Assembly: GCA_029747585.1 (NCBI GenBank)
Contig: JAPEVF010000063.1
Location: 1-64,000 of the forward strand
DNA from: Pleurotus djamor
Lineage: Eukaryota > Basidiomycota > Agaricomycetes > Agaricales > Pleurotaceae
Reading direction: 5' to 3'
Length of the DNA stretch: 64,000 nt
Under the pieces are notes generated by a model. The model was not told the origin of the DNA and searched no databases. It was given only the letters and a program-made list of their open reading frames with translations. Each line of letters opens with the position of its first letter. Position 1 is the stretch's first letter. A program made the position numbers and the translations under genes. Shown in pieces: positions 27,223 through 38,435 of this stretch.

Positions 27223-27419
27223 AGTTGTCTCCCTTTGTTTTTAATGGATATGGTAGATATATAGAAGATATATACGCCGCTTAGAGATGGTTGCATGTGT
27301 TATGATATTTTGCCCGTAGGAATTGTTTCCGTTATGGCTGTGCTTTTGCCACCTCCTTATAGGTTTGGGTGTCTACCAGCCACCTCCATCAGCAAACAAG
27401 TCCACCTGCGGCGCATCAT
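27223..27419. other. short intergenic spacer
   Basis: Only 197 bases separate the CHO2 stop from the next start codon on the same strand. They must hold the CHO2 3' UTR and the deaminase-like gene's promoter. Nothing distinctive is seen. Confidence 0.5.
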
Positions 27420-28234
27420 ATGAGCAAGTCACAGTTTTATCTTTCGAAGTGTGTGGAAGCGGCGTCCAAGGTACGGTATTTCGAAGTCTGAACAATGGTT
27501 GACTGACATCCTCGTTTCGATTCAGTCTTCGATGAATTTCCATCTAGGTGCAATCGTGGTCAAAGGTGGCAAAGTACTGTCATCAGGCTACAACCATCAG
27601 CGTACACATTACGACGAGGCCTATGTCAATTCGTATGGAAAACCTTTATCCATGCATTCCGAGATGCACGCCATCATGAACGGCACGAGAAAACAGGGAT
27701 TGTCGCATAAACTACCGGTTGATTGCCCTGACTTCCGTGGTCATGAAATCTCCTCGGGACGTAATCCTCAGTGTGCAGTCGATAGGCGGTCAAAGTGCGC
27801 CGATCTACACAAGCAGACGTCTTTCAAGCCACCTGAAGGAGCCAAACGGCGGGTTCAATACCCCCTCTGACTCCGAGAAAATCTGCATCGATGGAGATGC
27901 ATGGAGCCCTGTATCGACTGCAGCGGCGGTTAAAGTCCGTAGAGCACGCGGGAGATGTTCACGGGTCAATGGTGCTGACTTGTACGTGGTACGAGTAACT
28001 AAGCACGGAACGGGTTCGGCAAAGCCTTGTGGTCGTTGGTGAGTGTTCAACCTTTCGTGGCCAAGCTGACACCCTAACTCATGCATTCTACCTAGTCTAC
28101 AATGGTGTGTATGGGCAGGCATCAGGCGGATTTACCATTGGGATCAACAAAGCTCGTCATTCCTCACTATCAAGGTCAACTCGCTCGAGGAGGAAGCATA
28201 TGAAACCAGGGCTGACACCCTTCTCCGCCGTTGA
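27420..28234 (+). CDS. zinc-dependent nucleoside/nucleotide deaminase-fold protein
   Basis: Four exons (27420-27470, 27526-27717, 27779-28038, 28096-28234) give 213 residues, in phase throughout. The first part reads like a cytidine/dCMP deaminase core: FHLGAIVVKGGKVLSSGYN, then SMHSEMHAI with zinc ligand His61 and proton-shuttle Glu63. The second zinc half-site is KPCGRCLQWCVWAGIRRIYH, with Cys165 and Cys168 plus an extra Cys172. In ordinary dCMP or tRNA deaminases the two half-sites are a few dozen residues apart; here about 100 residues intervene, rich in Ser, Lys and Pro. The substrate cannot be read from sequence. Intron 2 (27718-27778) was chosen because it removes a frame break and has a CTGAC branch site. 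The stop lies 61 bases from the convergent ALKBH6 gene. Confidence 0.8.
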
Positions 28235-28295
28235 ATGGGTATGGCTGAACAAATTATATACATTGTGATCTACCCATACTCAATACCATTCACGT

Positions 28296-29439
28296 TTATC
28301 GAACGAACTTTGACAGTGGTTGGGCAATTCTCTCGACGTCACGGCAAGTTAGGCTATACCGCACCCCACGGCCCAGTTCCCGGCCTGTTTTAATCGCCTG
28401 AATAATGTCCTGATCTTTCAGAAGGCTCCAGTTAGCGAGCGGAGTGCTTATGCCAGATATCGAGACTTTTGGAAGCTCTCCAGGGTTCGAAAGTTGAATG
28501 TGATCAGTTGTGACGCCGCTGATACCGTGTAGGTGAGATTTGTAGAGGCTTCCTTGTGTGATGACCACACTCCGCGGCTCCAGGAGGAGGGTGAGCACCG
28601 GCGTCGGATCGATGGACCTTCCTGAAGGCTCACTAAGATTCTCCGATGTGCCGTCTATGTAACGGTAGTAGTGGAAGATCGTGTGTGAATTCAAAGATAT
28701 AGTGGCTACGACCGGGTGATATGAAGGCCCGTCTTCGTGAGGCTATAATGAAGGTGATCGACATCCTTAAACCACCAGGCATCATAATACTGTATCTCAC
28801 CATGATACCCTGTCCAGGAAGGTACTAGCTTTCAAGGTTCGTTATTGAGAAATGGGGTAAGTCGATGACCTCACTTCGTTCAGTATAATATGGTTTGGAG
28901 CTTCATGTGGGGAAGACCGAAATGCTCCCGTTTCCCGCAGACGAGATATGACATCAGGGCTTCACATCACAGGCAGGACCAACCAACGTCAGTTTACGCC
29001 AGAAACAAGTTGTATCCGACACTCACAAAGATGTTATCCAGTGTGGCATGGCTTGGGGGAGTAAAATATTATCCCTTGCTAGTTCACCACCTGGTGGGAG
29101 TTAAGGTTTCTTCATCTTTGCAATTTACTAGTGGACTAGTACGAACCTAGTAGTTGAAGCCTAGCAAAGTCCAGGATATCAATCAGTCAGTCGACCGACA
29201 TAAGAAACAAGATAAATCATACCGTCTATTTGTGAGCTGTTTCCATCTATGATGGGGCGAGTCCGCGATCTGTAAAAAGTGAGACCGTCATATAGGATCG
29301 ATCTTGTTGGAAAAGTTGGAGCACTGGGTAAGTATACTTTGGTAAGAAGATGGCATTCCTCGGATTCTTCAATAAAGTCAGGAATATAATACACGTCCAA
29401 GTTCGCGATGCGGTATTCCTCCAAGTTAAACCTGGACAT
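28296..29439 (-). CDS. ALKBH6: ALKBH6-type Fe(II)/2-oxoglutarate dioxygenase
   Basis: Seven exons on the minus strand (29439-29338, 29269-29223, 29160-29147, 29090-29027, 28959-28875, 28824-28801, 28742-28296) give 260 residues. Family landmarks are HHRWKQLTNRRLQLLGGEL, FPDVISRL, PNHIILNEYLPGQGIM, and the iron-binding facial triad His114-x-Asp116 in PHEDGPSYHPVVATISL with His184 in KSHLHGI. The 2-oxoglutarate-binding arginines lie in RYSLTCRDV (residues 240 and 246). AlkB homologues oxidatively demethylate nucleic acids or proteins; the ALKBH6 substrate is not firmly settled. All catalytic residues are present, so the gene looks functional. A 14-nt micro-exon and six short introns would hide it from ORF-based callers. 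Confidence 0.92.
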
Positions 29440-29541
29440 CAGTGTCGTGGAATAGCGGTTTCAACTCTAAGTTGACACTTCAACGTTTCAACAGCAATCG
29501 GTGAACCACTTTCAGCAAAGCCGATGAAAATGTTTCTACAC

Positions 29542-30885
29542 CTAAAAGTGACATACATCGACGCCAGTCCAAGAAAAGGGGCTATTGTGACGGTCGTAAG
29601 CTTGATTGGGGAAGGGCCTGAAGTTTGAAGCTTGACAGCGAGTACCCACTGCTACGCGACTGGCAGGGCACCGACCTGAGATTGAGCCTGGAGGTAGCCT
29701 TTTCACACGGTCTCGGTCAACGCCGATTGCCACCGGAGGCTTACCTCTCACTAACGCCCAACTAGTACGTACATCCCTTCATACTTAAAACCGCCTTGTT
29801 CAACCAGGCTTACCTTGTCACCCGCAGTCATTAGCGGGACATGAACCGTCTGGCTACCGTGGACCACAGCGGTTCCCCCGGATCATTCAGGGGATTTGTG
29901 TTGATTAAGGACTCGCGCTCGTGTTACTTACAGCTGCCAGCTTTGCGCATCTCCAAAAGTCCCCATTCATTCATTCCCAGGTTCAGTCGCGTCCGACCCC
30001 GGACTTGATACGGATGAAGCCGTGTATTCGACCAATGTCCACGACCTATTATTTGCCACGATGACCCCGGCAAGTCCTTGAGGCCAACGTCACGCAAAGT
30101 TTGGCGCAAGTCGCCGTCCGGAAATTCTCACTTCGTAGGCCAGACACTGAATCTTGCTCATACACTGCCACTGAACGATCCCCCTTTGGTTAGCTCTAAT
30201 ATTCGGGTAGATGATTCTCACACTGGATAGAGGAATTGTCTTGCTTCTTAGATCCTCCTTGCGGAGCCTCACAACGGATGCCAACGGTTCTCAGCAATCT
30301 GTCTTGTCTCTTTTGTATCGATCTACGCTCTTCATCTACCACGCTGCTTACGGCTGTATCAGTCTCCGAGATCCCCTCGTTGAGACATACACAAGGTTTA
30401 CGAGGCTTCATTGCGCAAGGACGGATCGATAGAAGTGGAGAGTGAAGTACATGATTCGACACCAACATCCCGAAATCTCTGCTACAAAAATAGATCCCTC
30501 AAGCCCTATCCGGGGAGCTTCTTGGAAACGTTTCAGAAGCGCGTCAACTCGAGAGACATTCGGCTTACACTGGAGCAAATGTGCATGGGTAGCCGCGTTT
30601 GTTGCAGTTACCGCAGGTTGGCCGAATTCCATCGCATTTCAACTTACGTCCTACAAGGAACCGAACATGTCAGGATGCTCGTCTTCGCCATGAGGATTAG
30701 CCTATACTCGCCCCTACAAAACTGACATGCCATCGGGGTGCGACNGGGGGGTGCGCGGAGTGTCATAATATTGTTGGTTCTGTTGGTTCTGTTGGTTGCC
30801 CGCCTAGAACACCGAAGAAGGTCAGCGGTGCTGAAGCGGGAATGGAAGGAGCGGCAAGAATGAGTCGTACGTCTGTCGTAGACAT
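29542..30885 (-). CDS. Zn2Cys6 (Gal4-type) transcription factor, frame broken
   Basis: On the minus strand, a 15-nt first exon (30885-30871) is spliced to 30803-30712, encoding a Gln/Asn run, TPRTPP and ACQFCRG. A GC-AG intron leads to 30650-30571, encoding RKLKCDGIRPTCGNCNKRGY and PCTFAP. Together they form a canonical binuclear cluster, C-x2-C-x6-C-x6-C-x2-C-x6-C, a fungal DNA-binding domain. To reach it from the start, one base must be missing in the C7/N run at 30739-30745, so the frame is broken here by error or mutation. Beyond the cluster, further open segments to about 29542 look coding (for example VVDEERRSIQKRQDRLL), but they also need a frame change near 30123 and I could not close an exon chain or find the fungal TF middle domain. 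The zinc cluster is certain; gene extent and function are not. Confidence 0.65.
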
Positions 30886-32778
30886 CTTCAAAGTGGTGAG
30901 TTTGCTAGGTTCGAATGGTATGCTGATTTTTACGACTGCTCCAGTCTGGCCTATATATACTCATTTAAATTCACTTGCAGCAGAATTATTCCAGTTTTCT
31001 AACCTTAAATCCTCACGGATGGTATAAGAAATTCCCGATATGTGAAATTATACAGGACTCTTGGCAACATTGTGCATCTTGCCCCGCAATGCAGGTGCGT
31101 TTCGGAACTTTACGTATGATTTGGATAACTATCTTTCGGCCTATTGGGCCTTACGCAAAGTATGCTTTACCCCCATGTTATTTGTTCGTTGCTTACTTTT
31201 GATCAAGATTTTTTCCGGAGTTGCGCAGCTCGGTGCCAACGGAGGACTAACCCAAAGATCAACTGCCAACGCAGCAACCAAAATTGGCAGTAGTTTAAGG
31301 GATCGAATGTGCCAGTGACACGACGGTGACATTTCATCGACAAGCCACGGCGCCAAAATAGAGGATGTTTCTGAAGGGGATTTAATTCCCTAAATACAAC
31401 GCGTGCTAAGCCAAAAGTTATGGTTTGGACGAGTGGTTACTTCCTGTTTTAAAATCACATCATAATTACGTTGAGCGAATCCACACCACTGTAAGCTTTT
31501 GGCCGAAGGAGACATATTAGACACAAGGCCGACGCTAGTTGTGGCCCCAAATCGCAGTAAGACGACCATTGTGGGTGGACATAGGTTCGTACTGTCATTC
31601 AAGGTCAGGAAGGGTCATGGAATGATCAAGGGCCGGCAACAAGGGCTGACAGACAAACGTCCCCCTGAAGCCTGAGTCGTTCGTCTGTGCCACCAGGAAT
31701 GCCCATCCAACGAAGATCAGAACATTGCAACGGGCGATGCCACTGAACATCGTAGAATTCAGGAATAATTTGGTGTATTCTTGGTAAGGTTGTGCGATCT
31801 CTAAAGAAAAGTGATCTCCACGTTTTCTGTTATCACACAAGACGCTGCTACTCCTTCGGAGATGCTTCGCCGACAGGCATCGATGACTGAAGAGGTGATC
31901 TACTCTGAACCCTGGGGTAGCAGTGCTCAATCTGATTACAGCTCATGGAAAACCGTCTCCGAGCTAAACATCCCCGTGGATCCTGAAAACGATCGCTCAG
32001 CGCTCAGCCACTAGATTGAAAAGTCCGAAACGTCAGTTGCAAGTACAAGATTCTGTACATCCAACGTTGCAGTTACGATGACAGAAGCAAGACGTTGAGG
32101 TGACTAGAGTACACATTAAGTCGCACCACAGGTCATATGGTTTTTGAACATTACGTGCGTCTCGACTCTCGAGAACCGATTGGGAGAGAGTTGTGACTTG
32201 CTCAGCCATGATCCTCAGACATTCAGCCCGAGGCATTGGGATTAGTCGCATGGTAGCGCGCATTAGTAGTATCGAGCTGAAGTTGAAACGAAGGCCTCTT
32301 CTCATTTACGGTCACCTTAACATGTCGTAAGTAGTTACCGCCATGAAACTCGCCCCAGATTTAAGCCTTTTTGACACCAACTCGTCTGTGGACTCCGTGG
32401 TTGCGTCCTTCTCTAGACATCGCAAAGACCTCGTTTTGAGAAATCGTGGTAACCGTAGAAGTCTGAAGAATTGTACATGTCACTAGAAAAGAGCAATGTG
32501 ACTCCTGAGAAAAGTGCATATCAGGAAAGCCCGTTGGCAGAACAGACTCATTTGTGGCTCCTTCTTCCTTTTCAAACGTTCGTGTAAAAGGGGATCAGTT
32601 GGGGATCAGGATCAGGCTCTCATCGTAGCCGCGTGCCCTCCTGATCCAGCCCCTGGAAGCGTGATAAGCGATTATGTCATCCATATACAACGTCACAGCC
32701 TCAGATGCGCCTGACCCGTCACAGACACGACCACTATACTTTTGACGACTTCGCGACGAATTCTCCTCCAACTTCAGC
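30886..32778. other. 1.9-kb region between divergent genes, no firm gene
   Basis: This stretch lies between the Zn2Cys6 gene (minus) and AKR1 (plus). It includes a TATATATA-like stretch near 30952-30960. Several frames of 60-110 codons exist on both strands. The most protein-like is plus 31811-32014, a hydrophilic segment (SEMLRRQASMTEEVIYSEPW) ending in a stop, which could be the last exon of an unrecognised gene. Minus 31595-31930 overlaps it antisense. No domain is recognisable and no exon chain could be built. Confidence 0.4.
31856..32014 (+). CDS. possible terminal exon of unknown gene
   Basis: This open segment encodes a Ser/Glu-rich hydrophilic stretch (MLRRQASMTEEVIYSEPWGS, later KTVSELNIPVDPENDRSALS) and ends at a stop codon. 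It resembles the cytosolic tails of fungal membrane proteins in composition, but that is a weak argument. No start codon, upstream exon or domain is identified. An acceptor-like CACACAAG lies just upstream, near 31843. Chance is a real alternative. Confidence 0.2.
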   Translation, partial: SEMLRRQASMTEEVIYSEPWGSSAQSDYSSWKTVSELNIPVDPENDRSALSH

Positions 32779-35445
32779 ATGGCCGACCCAGCTTCAATAG
32801 TGAAGCCGAAGTCCGATTCTACCACTTTAGTAACCGCAGATTCTGCAGCTGGAACAAGTCATTCCTTCTCGCAGGCGATCGAGCAGACTTCTGCGGAAAC
32901 CGAGGTAAGTAACTGGCTTTACTTCGTGGACCATCATTCAAGCTTACGTTGAGCGAAGTCTAATATCTTTGTCGCCGCGCAACGAGGGGATATTGCGCTC
33001 ATTCGGGAACTTATTGAATCAGGAAGGGCGAAGGCTACTGACCGGGATGACCAGAACATCACCCCGTTGCACTGGGCTGCAATTAATGCCCAGGTCGCAA
33101 CGTGCAAGTTTCTCCTAGAGCAGGGGGCTGAAGTGGACGCGCTCGGAGGGGACTTGGTAGCGACACCGTTGCAATGGGCGGCGCGTAATGGCTACCTCTA
33201 TGTCATTCAACTGCTTATTGCGCATAACGCTGACCCCACTATTGCCGACTCCCAAGGCTACAATACCCTTCATCTCGTTACCCACTCATCATCTGTTATG
33301 CCGCTGCTTTACCTTCTTCATCAACCCATCAATGTCGACTCGAGGGACGCTCAAGGCCACACGTCTCTTATGTGGGCGGCGTATCAGGGAGACTCTCTTT
33401 CAGTCGACCTACTGCTCAAGCATGGTGCCAATGCGAACACCAAGGACGATGCAGGGCTGACGCCGCTTCATTGGGCAGTTGTTAGAGGAAACCGCCCATC
33501 CATTCGCAAACTCATTGAAAAAGGCGCTGATATAAGCGCCAAAGATGGCGAGGGACGTACACCTCGTGAGATGGCCGTGGAGTTGAAGAGTCTGGGTGCA
33601 TGGAAACGTGCTCTGGAAGAGGGTGGTATGAATGAACATGGGATCAAGAAGTCTAAACCACTCAGCGACGTAAGTGCGATTCAGCTGGCCACTAGGTTCC
33701 TCGCATTCATACCTTACATATCCCAGCGTAATACCAAGATTGCCATCTTTGTGCTTCCGACAGTATTCTTCTACCTCATCTTCACCACACTCTCTTGGCT
33801 TCCGTGGTATACGGGCATAATCCTTGCAATGGCTGAATTCTTTGGGATGCACCATGTACGCCACGGCTATCTACGTCATTCCAATTTCTTACGACCTCGT
33901 TCCCAGATTGTAACACGCGTCCTTCTCAACAAAAATACCTACACTGATAGTGTTCAACAAACGCCTTACTTTGCTGGGATCATTGCGGGGTCGATCATAT
34001 GGGTGGCATATTGTTGGATATCCCGTCTAGTGCATCGTGAGGTCTTCCACAGCGACGCCAGCCACTTCATCGTCACTCACAAGCTTTGCAGAGACTGAAT
34101 CACACGCACTAGCACACCTAGGATTCGCACTATCGGCTGGTCTATGTGCTTACAATTTCTTCCGCGCTATTACATTGGATCCGGGTACTTGTCCTAAACC
34201 TGCGAGTGACGGAGAGTTGAAATCTGTAAGCTTATCACTTTCTATCATCTTTCCAAGCCTCTCATTTTTGTTGTGAAGATAATTGAAGACCTTGCTGCTG
34301 AAGGTCGCCTCAATGGACAAACCTTTTGTATACAATGCATGGTCCGTTCATGCACGCGATCTTCCCTTATCCCCCATTAAAATATCATATTATCTAGGCG
34401 CGCAAACCCCTCCGGTCGAAACACTGCCGAGTCTGTGACAAGTGTATCTCTCGCAGTGATCAGTAAGTTGCTTACCACCCACTTCTTCGCATGAAGCTCA
34501 ATTTCTCTGTTAGTCATTGCCCTTGGGTATGGAATTGTGGTACGCTCAAACCCTTCGTCTTCTCCGCTTCTCTAACACGACCCTCAGTCGGCATGAACAA
34601 CCACCGTCAATTCATCCTCTTCGTGACTACACTCGTCACCGGGATAATACTCTTCGACTATCTAACCTATGCTTGTAAGTATTCTCATCTATATCTCAGC
34701 TGTTTCTCATCACCTCCTAGTCTTTTCCAACATCAGCGTGTCAACAGATCCTGCGGATATATCACCGTCGTGCATATTACCTGCTGAGCTTTGTGCCATC
34801 ACTGCTTACGATACTTTCCTGGTCTCCGTCGCAGCCTGGGCTACCCTACAACTCTCGTGGACCATCGTCCTTCTCGCTAGTCAGTACTGGCAAGTGGCAC
34901 GGCAAATGACGACCCTCGAAGTTTCTAATCTTGGTCGATATGGTTTCATGGGAGGTCGCGGTGGGTCAAGCTTACACGGCCAATCCGGACACCGGCATAA
35001 TCACGGGCACGTGTCGGGTGTCGACACAGAAGATACCGCACTTGTCAACGATACTGCCAGTACTCATGCCCATCGTCACGCTGCGCCNTGCGCCGGTTGC
35101 GGAAGTGGTTTCCTAATGAATCTTCTTGGTTTGGACAGGTTTACGAAAGGCAAAGCTGTGGATGGACTTGCTATGGCCGGAAAAGCTAGTAANCCCTTCG
35201 ATCTCGGTCTCGTTGGCAATTGCAAAGACTTCTGGACCGCCGGTCGCGAGTTAGGCGTGGAGTACGAGAAGTTGTACGACGTACCTTTGGAAGGCTTCCG
35301 AGAAGCGAAACGCCGTAAGGAACGAGAAGATACCGAAGATGATCGGTCATTAGGTGGCCGAAAGAGCTTGCGAAGCACCTTATTTATGGGACTTGGCTTA
35401 GGAAGAAGTAGTAGAGCTGGCTACGAACCNGTCAGCCAAGTATAG
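32779..35445 (+). CDS. AKR1: ankyrin-repeat palmitoyltransferase Akr1
   Basis: Ten exons (32779-32904, 32959-33669, 33727-33855, 33907-34036, 34092-34225, 34279-34341, 34398-34462, 34514-34539, 34588-34674, 34721-35445) give 731 residues. Six ankyrin repeats span about residues 40-240 (for example [20 protein letters not shown]). Membrane segments follow, then the Cys-rich domain [20 protein letters not shown] with DHHC at residues 452-455, more membrane segments, and the TTxE motif (TTLE). Akr1 palmitoylates proteins such as casein kinases at the Golgi and endosomes and restrains the pheromone response in yeast. This protein has canonical DHHC where the S. cerevisiae Akr1 motif is DHYC. The DHHC codons are split by an intron after the first His. 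The C-terminus is Lys/Arg/Asp-rich. Two Ns (35089, 35194) leave the frame intact. Confidence 0.96.
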
Positions 35446-37205
35446 TCATGGACCATTTCTCGTTCCGATTTATGANGATTGCTATACCAGTGTATTGATT
35501 GTAATATTTGATGTTCATCTCCNATGCAGCATACTCGCGTAGCANCGGTAGCTCCGTGTCTTGGTTTGAACGGGCGAATGCCAATCATGGCCTCGCCCTC
35601 TCAGCGTTAGCTTGCGACCTCGCGGCATCACTTGGTGAANGTAAAATATGCCTATCTTGCCGGCGGACGAAGCAGCATTGTGATTTCGTAAATAAAATGA
35701 AACTTTGAGGCAGAGCTACAACCTAATTCGATGGTAGATGTGTAAACGCCGTGTCCTAACTCGGTTTCAATCNTGATGAACGTACCAAGATAGCCAAAAG
35801 TGCTCGATGTTCTGTGAAGATTGTGCGAATGTGACNAAAGTGTGGATACCAANAAGAAAGGATAGACTAAGGNTACNAAGCTGTTTGATGACATCGGAGG
35901 AAGACCAGGTGCAACAGNAGGAGCTGGCTGCCAGACCTTTGCCCAAGCATGGCCCTATTAGTTTAAACAGCGACGATCGGCACGTTGCAGGCTTCACTCC
36001 GTAAATTGGGGTCTTAATGAACTATGAAGGGATGGGTTCAATGAGTCNCGAAGTAATATGACGAGGAACATNACGGCTCTGGAGCTATCCAGACAGCCAT
36101 ACTGAAGAAGGAACTGTCATTGTTCCACCCTAAAAATCTTCTCCTGCGTGGTCTTGGGGTGCGAAAGCCCGCCACTGGTTCCAGAAAACCAGGAAAAGCC
36201 GGCGAGGTTGGCGTAAAAGACTGGGAGTCCCCGGTGGCGTGCCATTAGACGGATAAGACGAAAGGCAGTNTTGTCTGAGCTTGTTCATGTGAACTATCTT
36301 TCCGGGTCGATCAAGTTAGTCGTGGCTGAGGTGGCTGAGCAAAGAGGACTCACGCAGAGTCCGAGGCTCCATGATGGCATAGAAAACATAATGCTAACAC
36401 ATGAAACTTTACAGAACGCATGGTTCCATCAGAGAGGCACCGAGACCCTTCGAACGATACCCTGCCAGGACCAGCCCGGGGTGACCTTCACCTAGGACCG
36501 GCATAGTTGATTCAGAAGGGGTCGCAAACCTAGTGACAATGATAGATGACTGTCGAAGCGCAGGTAAGAGGATTTCCAGAACGGTGCGGATGTACTCGGT
36601 ACTAGTCAAAAGAAAACGACATCGGCGCTGTGCAGGCGGAGTCAAGAGCAGGACCCTATCCCGCCGTCCCTTGACTTAAACACGGCGGGTGCCGATAATA
36701 AAGCGTGACTCAAGTACAAGCGGCCACCAAGGCTTGGAAACGGTACGAAGGAAGAGATGGTTAAATTATCCTCACGGATTGAGAACATCCGTAAATCCCT
36801 NAGTACAAGGCCGGCTCCGAGGGTGGCGTGGGTCACGCCNAACCGCCTTTCAGCCGTGAAGCATGTAGATACTGGGCGANTATATTTTCNAAGCAGAAGG
36901 ACCGACCTTATTCCAAAAAATTGATCGTCGACCGACGCTTGTGGTGGTATGTAATNCACGTTGAACCTNTTTGGAGGTGTGCNATTTCNAACTCAGCGGC
37001 CCCGAAGTCCTTGATAATTTAGTTNCGTCGCGCATGCTCACGTGGCTTCTAGAAGGTTCTCTTCCGTTCAAGTTCCCTCTCGGTTGGTCAAAACTAGGTT
37101 GTTGACATTGAAGCACATTCGAGAAATGCCCAAAGTCAATTCTCAAACATATAAAGCAACTTGCGCGGCTGCCTNTNNCTTCCTTTNACACCAACCAAAC
37201 CANTC
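35446..37205. other. 1.8-kb N-dotted region, no gene seen
   Basis: The stretch lies between AKR1 and the BAG gene and contains many single Ns, so frames are unreliable. Open frames (for example plus 36271-36495 and minus 36642-36959) lack motifs and overlap one another antisense. A GGTTCCAGAAAACCAG-type inverted stretch near 36176-36192 is a small hairpin. Part of the region must serve as the promoter for the BAG gene. Confidence 0.5.
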
Positions 37206-38435
37206 ATGTTCGGCTACAACCAATCTCGCTACTCCCCATTCNCCGACCCCTACTCCAATCACTATGCTTCNCCTTACGCTCAGATGCAAGCTCGCGCGAG
37301 AGCTGAGGAGGACANGAGAGCGCGAGCNCGGGCTCGGGCGATNCAGCAGNAACTTCGTGNTCGCTACCTCATCCCAGAATATGAAGAAGATCGTAACTCG
37401 AGCGATGAAGAGTACTCTTCGTATGGCGCAGGGGAATATACTCCCTATGGTTATGTTCCTGGATATGGTGCCCATGGTTTGATGCCTTGGGAACGAGCTC
37501 AGCTTCAGACCAAGTACCAGGATAAAAAGAAGGCGGCTCTCCTCAAACGTAAGGCCATGGAAGAAGAGTATGAGCGTCGTCATCGAGACGCTTTGATTGC
37601 GGAGGAATCTGAAAGTAGAATCGTNAGTTCTTCCTTTGACCCCATTGATTCAGTACTTAAGTGTTTTCTNCAGGATGAATCATCATCATTACCCCAGCGA
37701 CGAACTGTCCCTGTTCGCTCACCCTCTCCGGAACCTCAGCCGCACCTTCCTTCCCCACCACAATCCCGCCAGTCATCGCCTCCACCCAATGCATCAGCTG
37801 CCTCACCATCGGGGATGTTCTCTTCGACATCCGAGGTGCAGAACGAAGCNGCATCCATCATCCAGCAAGCATACCGATCTCACCGTGCGCTTCGCAGCGT
37901 TCGTTCGATCCAAGACCAATTCGAGCAACTAAAGCTCAACTTTAAGCGACNTGAACTCTTGGATTTCCAAGGTCCCAGCGGCGAAGTCTTCTCCNTCAGN
38001 ACACTTGAGCGTCCCTCAAATCTTCCAGACATTCCTCCAAAACTCGCGTACACCTCNAACAACGTCCCTTTGCACGGCTACGTCGAGTCGCTAAGCCGTC
38101 TGCTCGTTGCTTTGGACGCGATTGAGAGCCATGGAAGGAAGGATATCCGGGAGAAGCGAAAAGATGCTGTGCGCCGTATCGAGAAAGAGGCTACTGATGT
38201 CGAACAATGGTGGCGAGGTGTTTGGGAGGGCCAAGGTGTCGACGCAAAGGATGCTATGTGCGTTGATCCGCCCAATGGAGGGATATTACCCTCGCCTGAG
38301 TCCGATGATTCTGACGACGTCGAAGTTGCTGAATCCCTGTTGCCTCAACTCAAATCACAGCGCGACGAGAGCTCAGCGCCCCTCCCACAGGAACCGTCGA
38401 TCGACCAGGTTTTGGAGTTGGCTCCATCTGCATAA
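37206..38435 (+). CDS. BAG-domain co-chaperone-like protein with IQ-type motif
   Basis: Two exons (37206-37622, 37674-38435; the donor reads GTNAG and the acceptor TNCAG) give 392 residues. The N-terminus is Tyr/Gly/Pro-rich (EYTPYGYVPGYGAHGLMPW), followed by a charged coiled-coil stretch (YQDKKKAALLKRKAMEEEYE), a Pro/Ser-rich linker and an IQ-like helix (ASIIQQAYRSHRALRSV). The BAG domain is at about residues 275-340 (VPLHGYVESLSRLLVALDAI, then KRKDAVRRIEKEATDVEQWW). BAG domains bind the ATPase domain of Hsp70 and promote nucleotide release. The IQ-plus-BAG arrangement is also found in plant BAG proteins, where the IQ motif binds calmodulin. An acidic tail follows. At least ten Ns lie in the coding region, but all preserve the frame. 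Confidence 0.85.
   Translation: MFGYNQSRYSPFXDPYSNHYAXPYAQMQARARAEEDXRARXRARAXQQXLRXRYLIPEYEEDRNSSDEEYSSYGAGEYTPYGYVPGYGAHGLMPWERAQLQTKYQDKKKAALLKRKAMEEEYERRHRDALIAEESESRIXSSSFDPIDSVLKCFXQDESSSLPQRRTVPVRSPSPEPQPHLPSPPQSRQSSPPPNASAASPSGMFSSTSEVQNEXASIIQQAYRSHRALRSVRSIQDQFEQLKLNFKRXELLDFQGPSGEVFSXXTLERPSNLPDIPPKLAYTXNNVPLHGYVESLSRLLVALDAIESHGRKDIREKRKDAVRRIEKEATDVEQWWRGVWEGQGVDAKDAMCVDPPNGGILPSPESDDSDDVEVAESLLPQLKSQRDESSAPLPQEPSIDQVLELAPSA

Noticed and set aside
30842..31199. Plus-strand two-exon reading beginning MEGAARMSRTSVVDIFKV
   Set aside because: It is antisense to the first exon of the Zn2Cys6 gene, which has a verifiable cysteine cluster; the plus reading has no motif.
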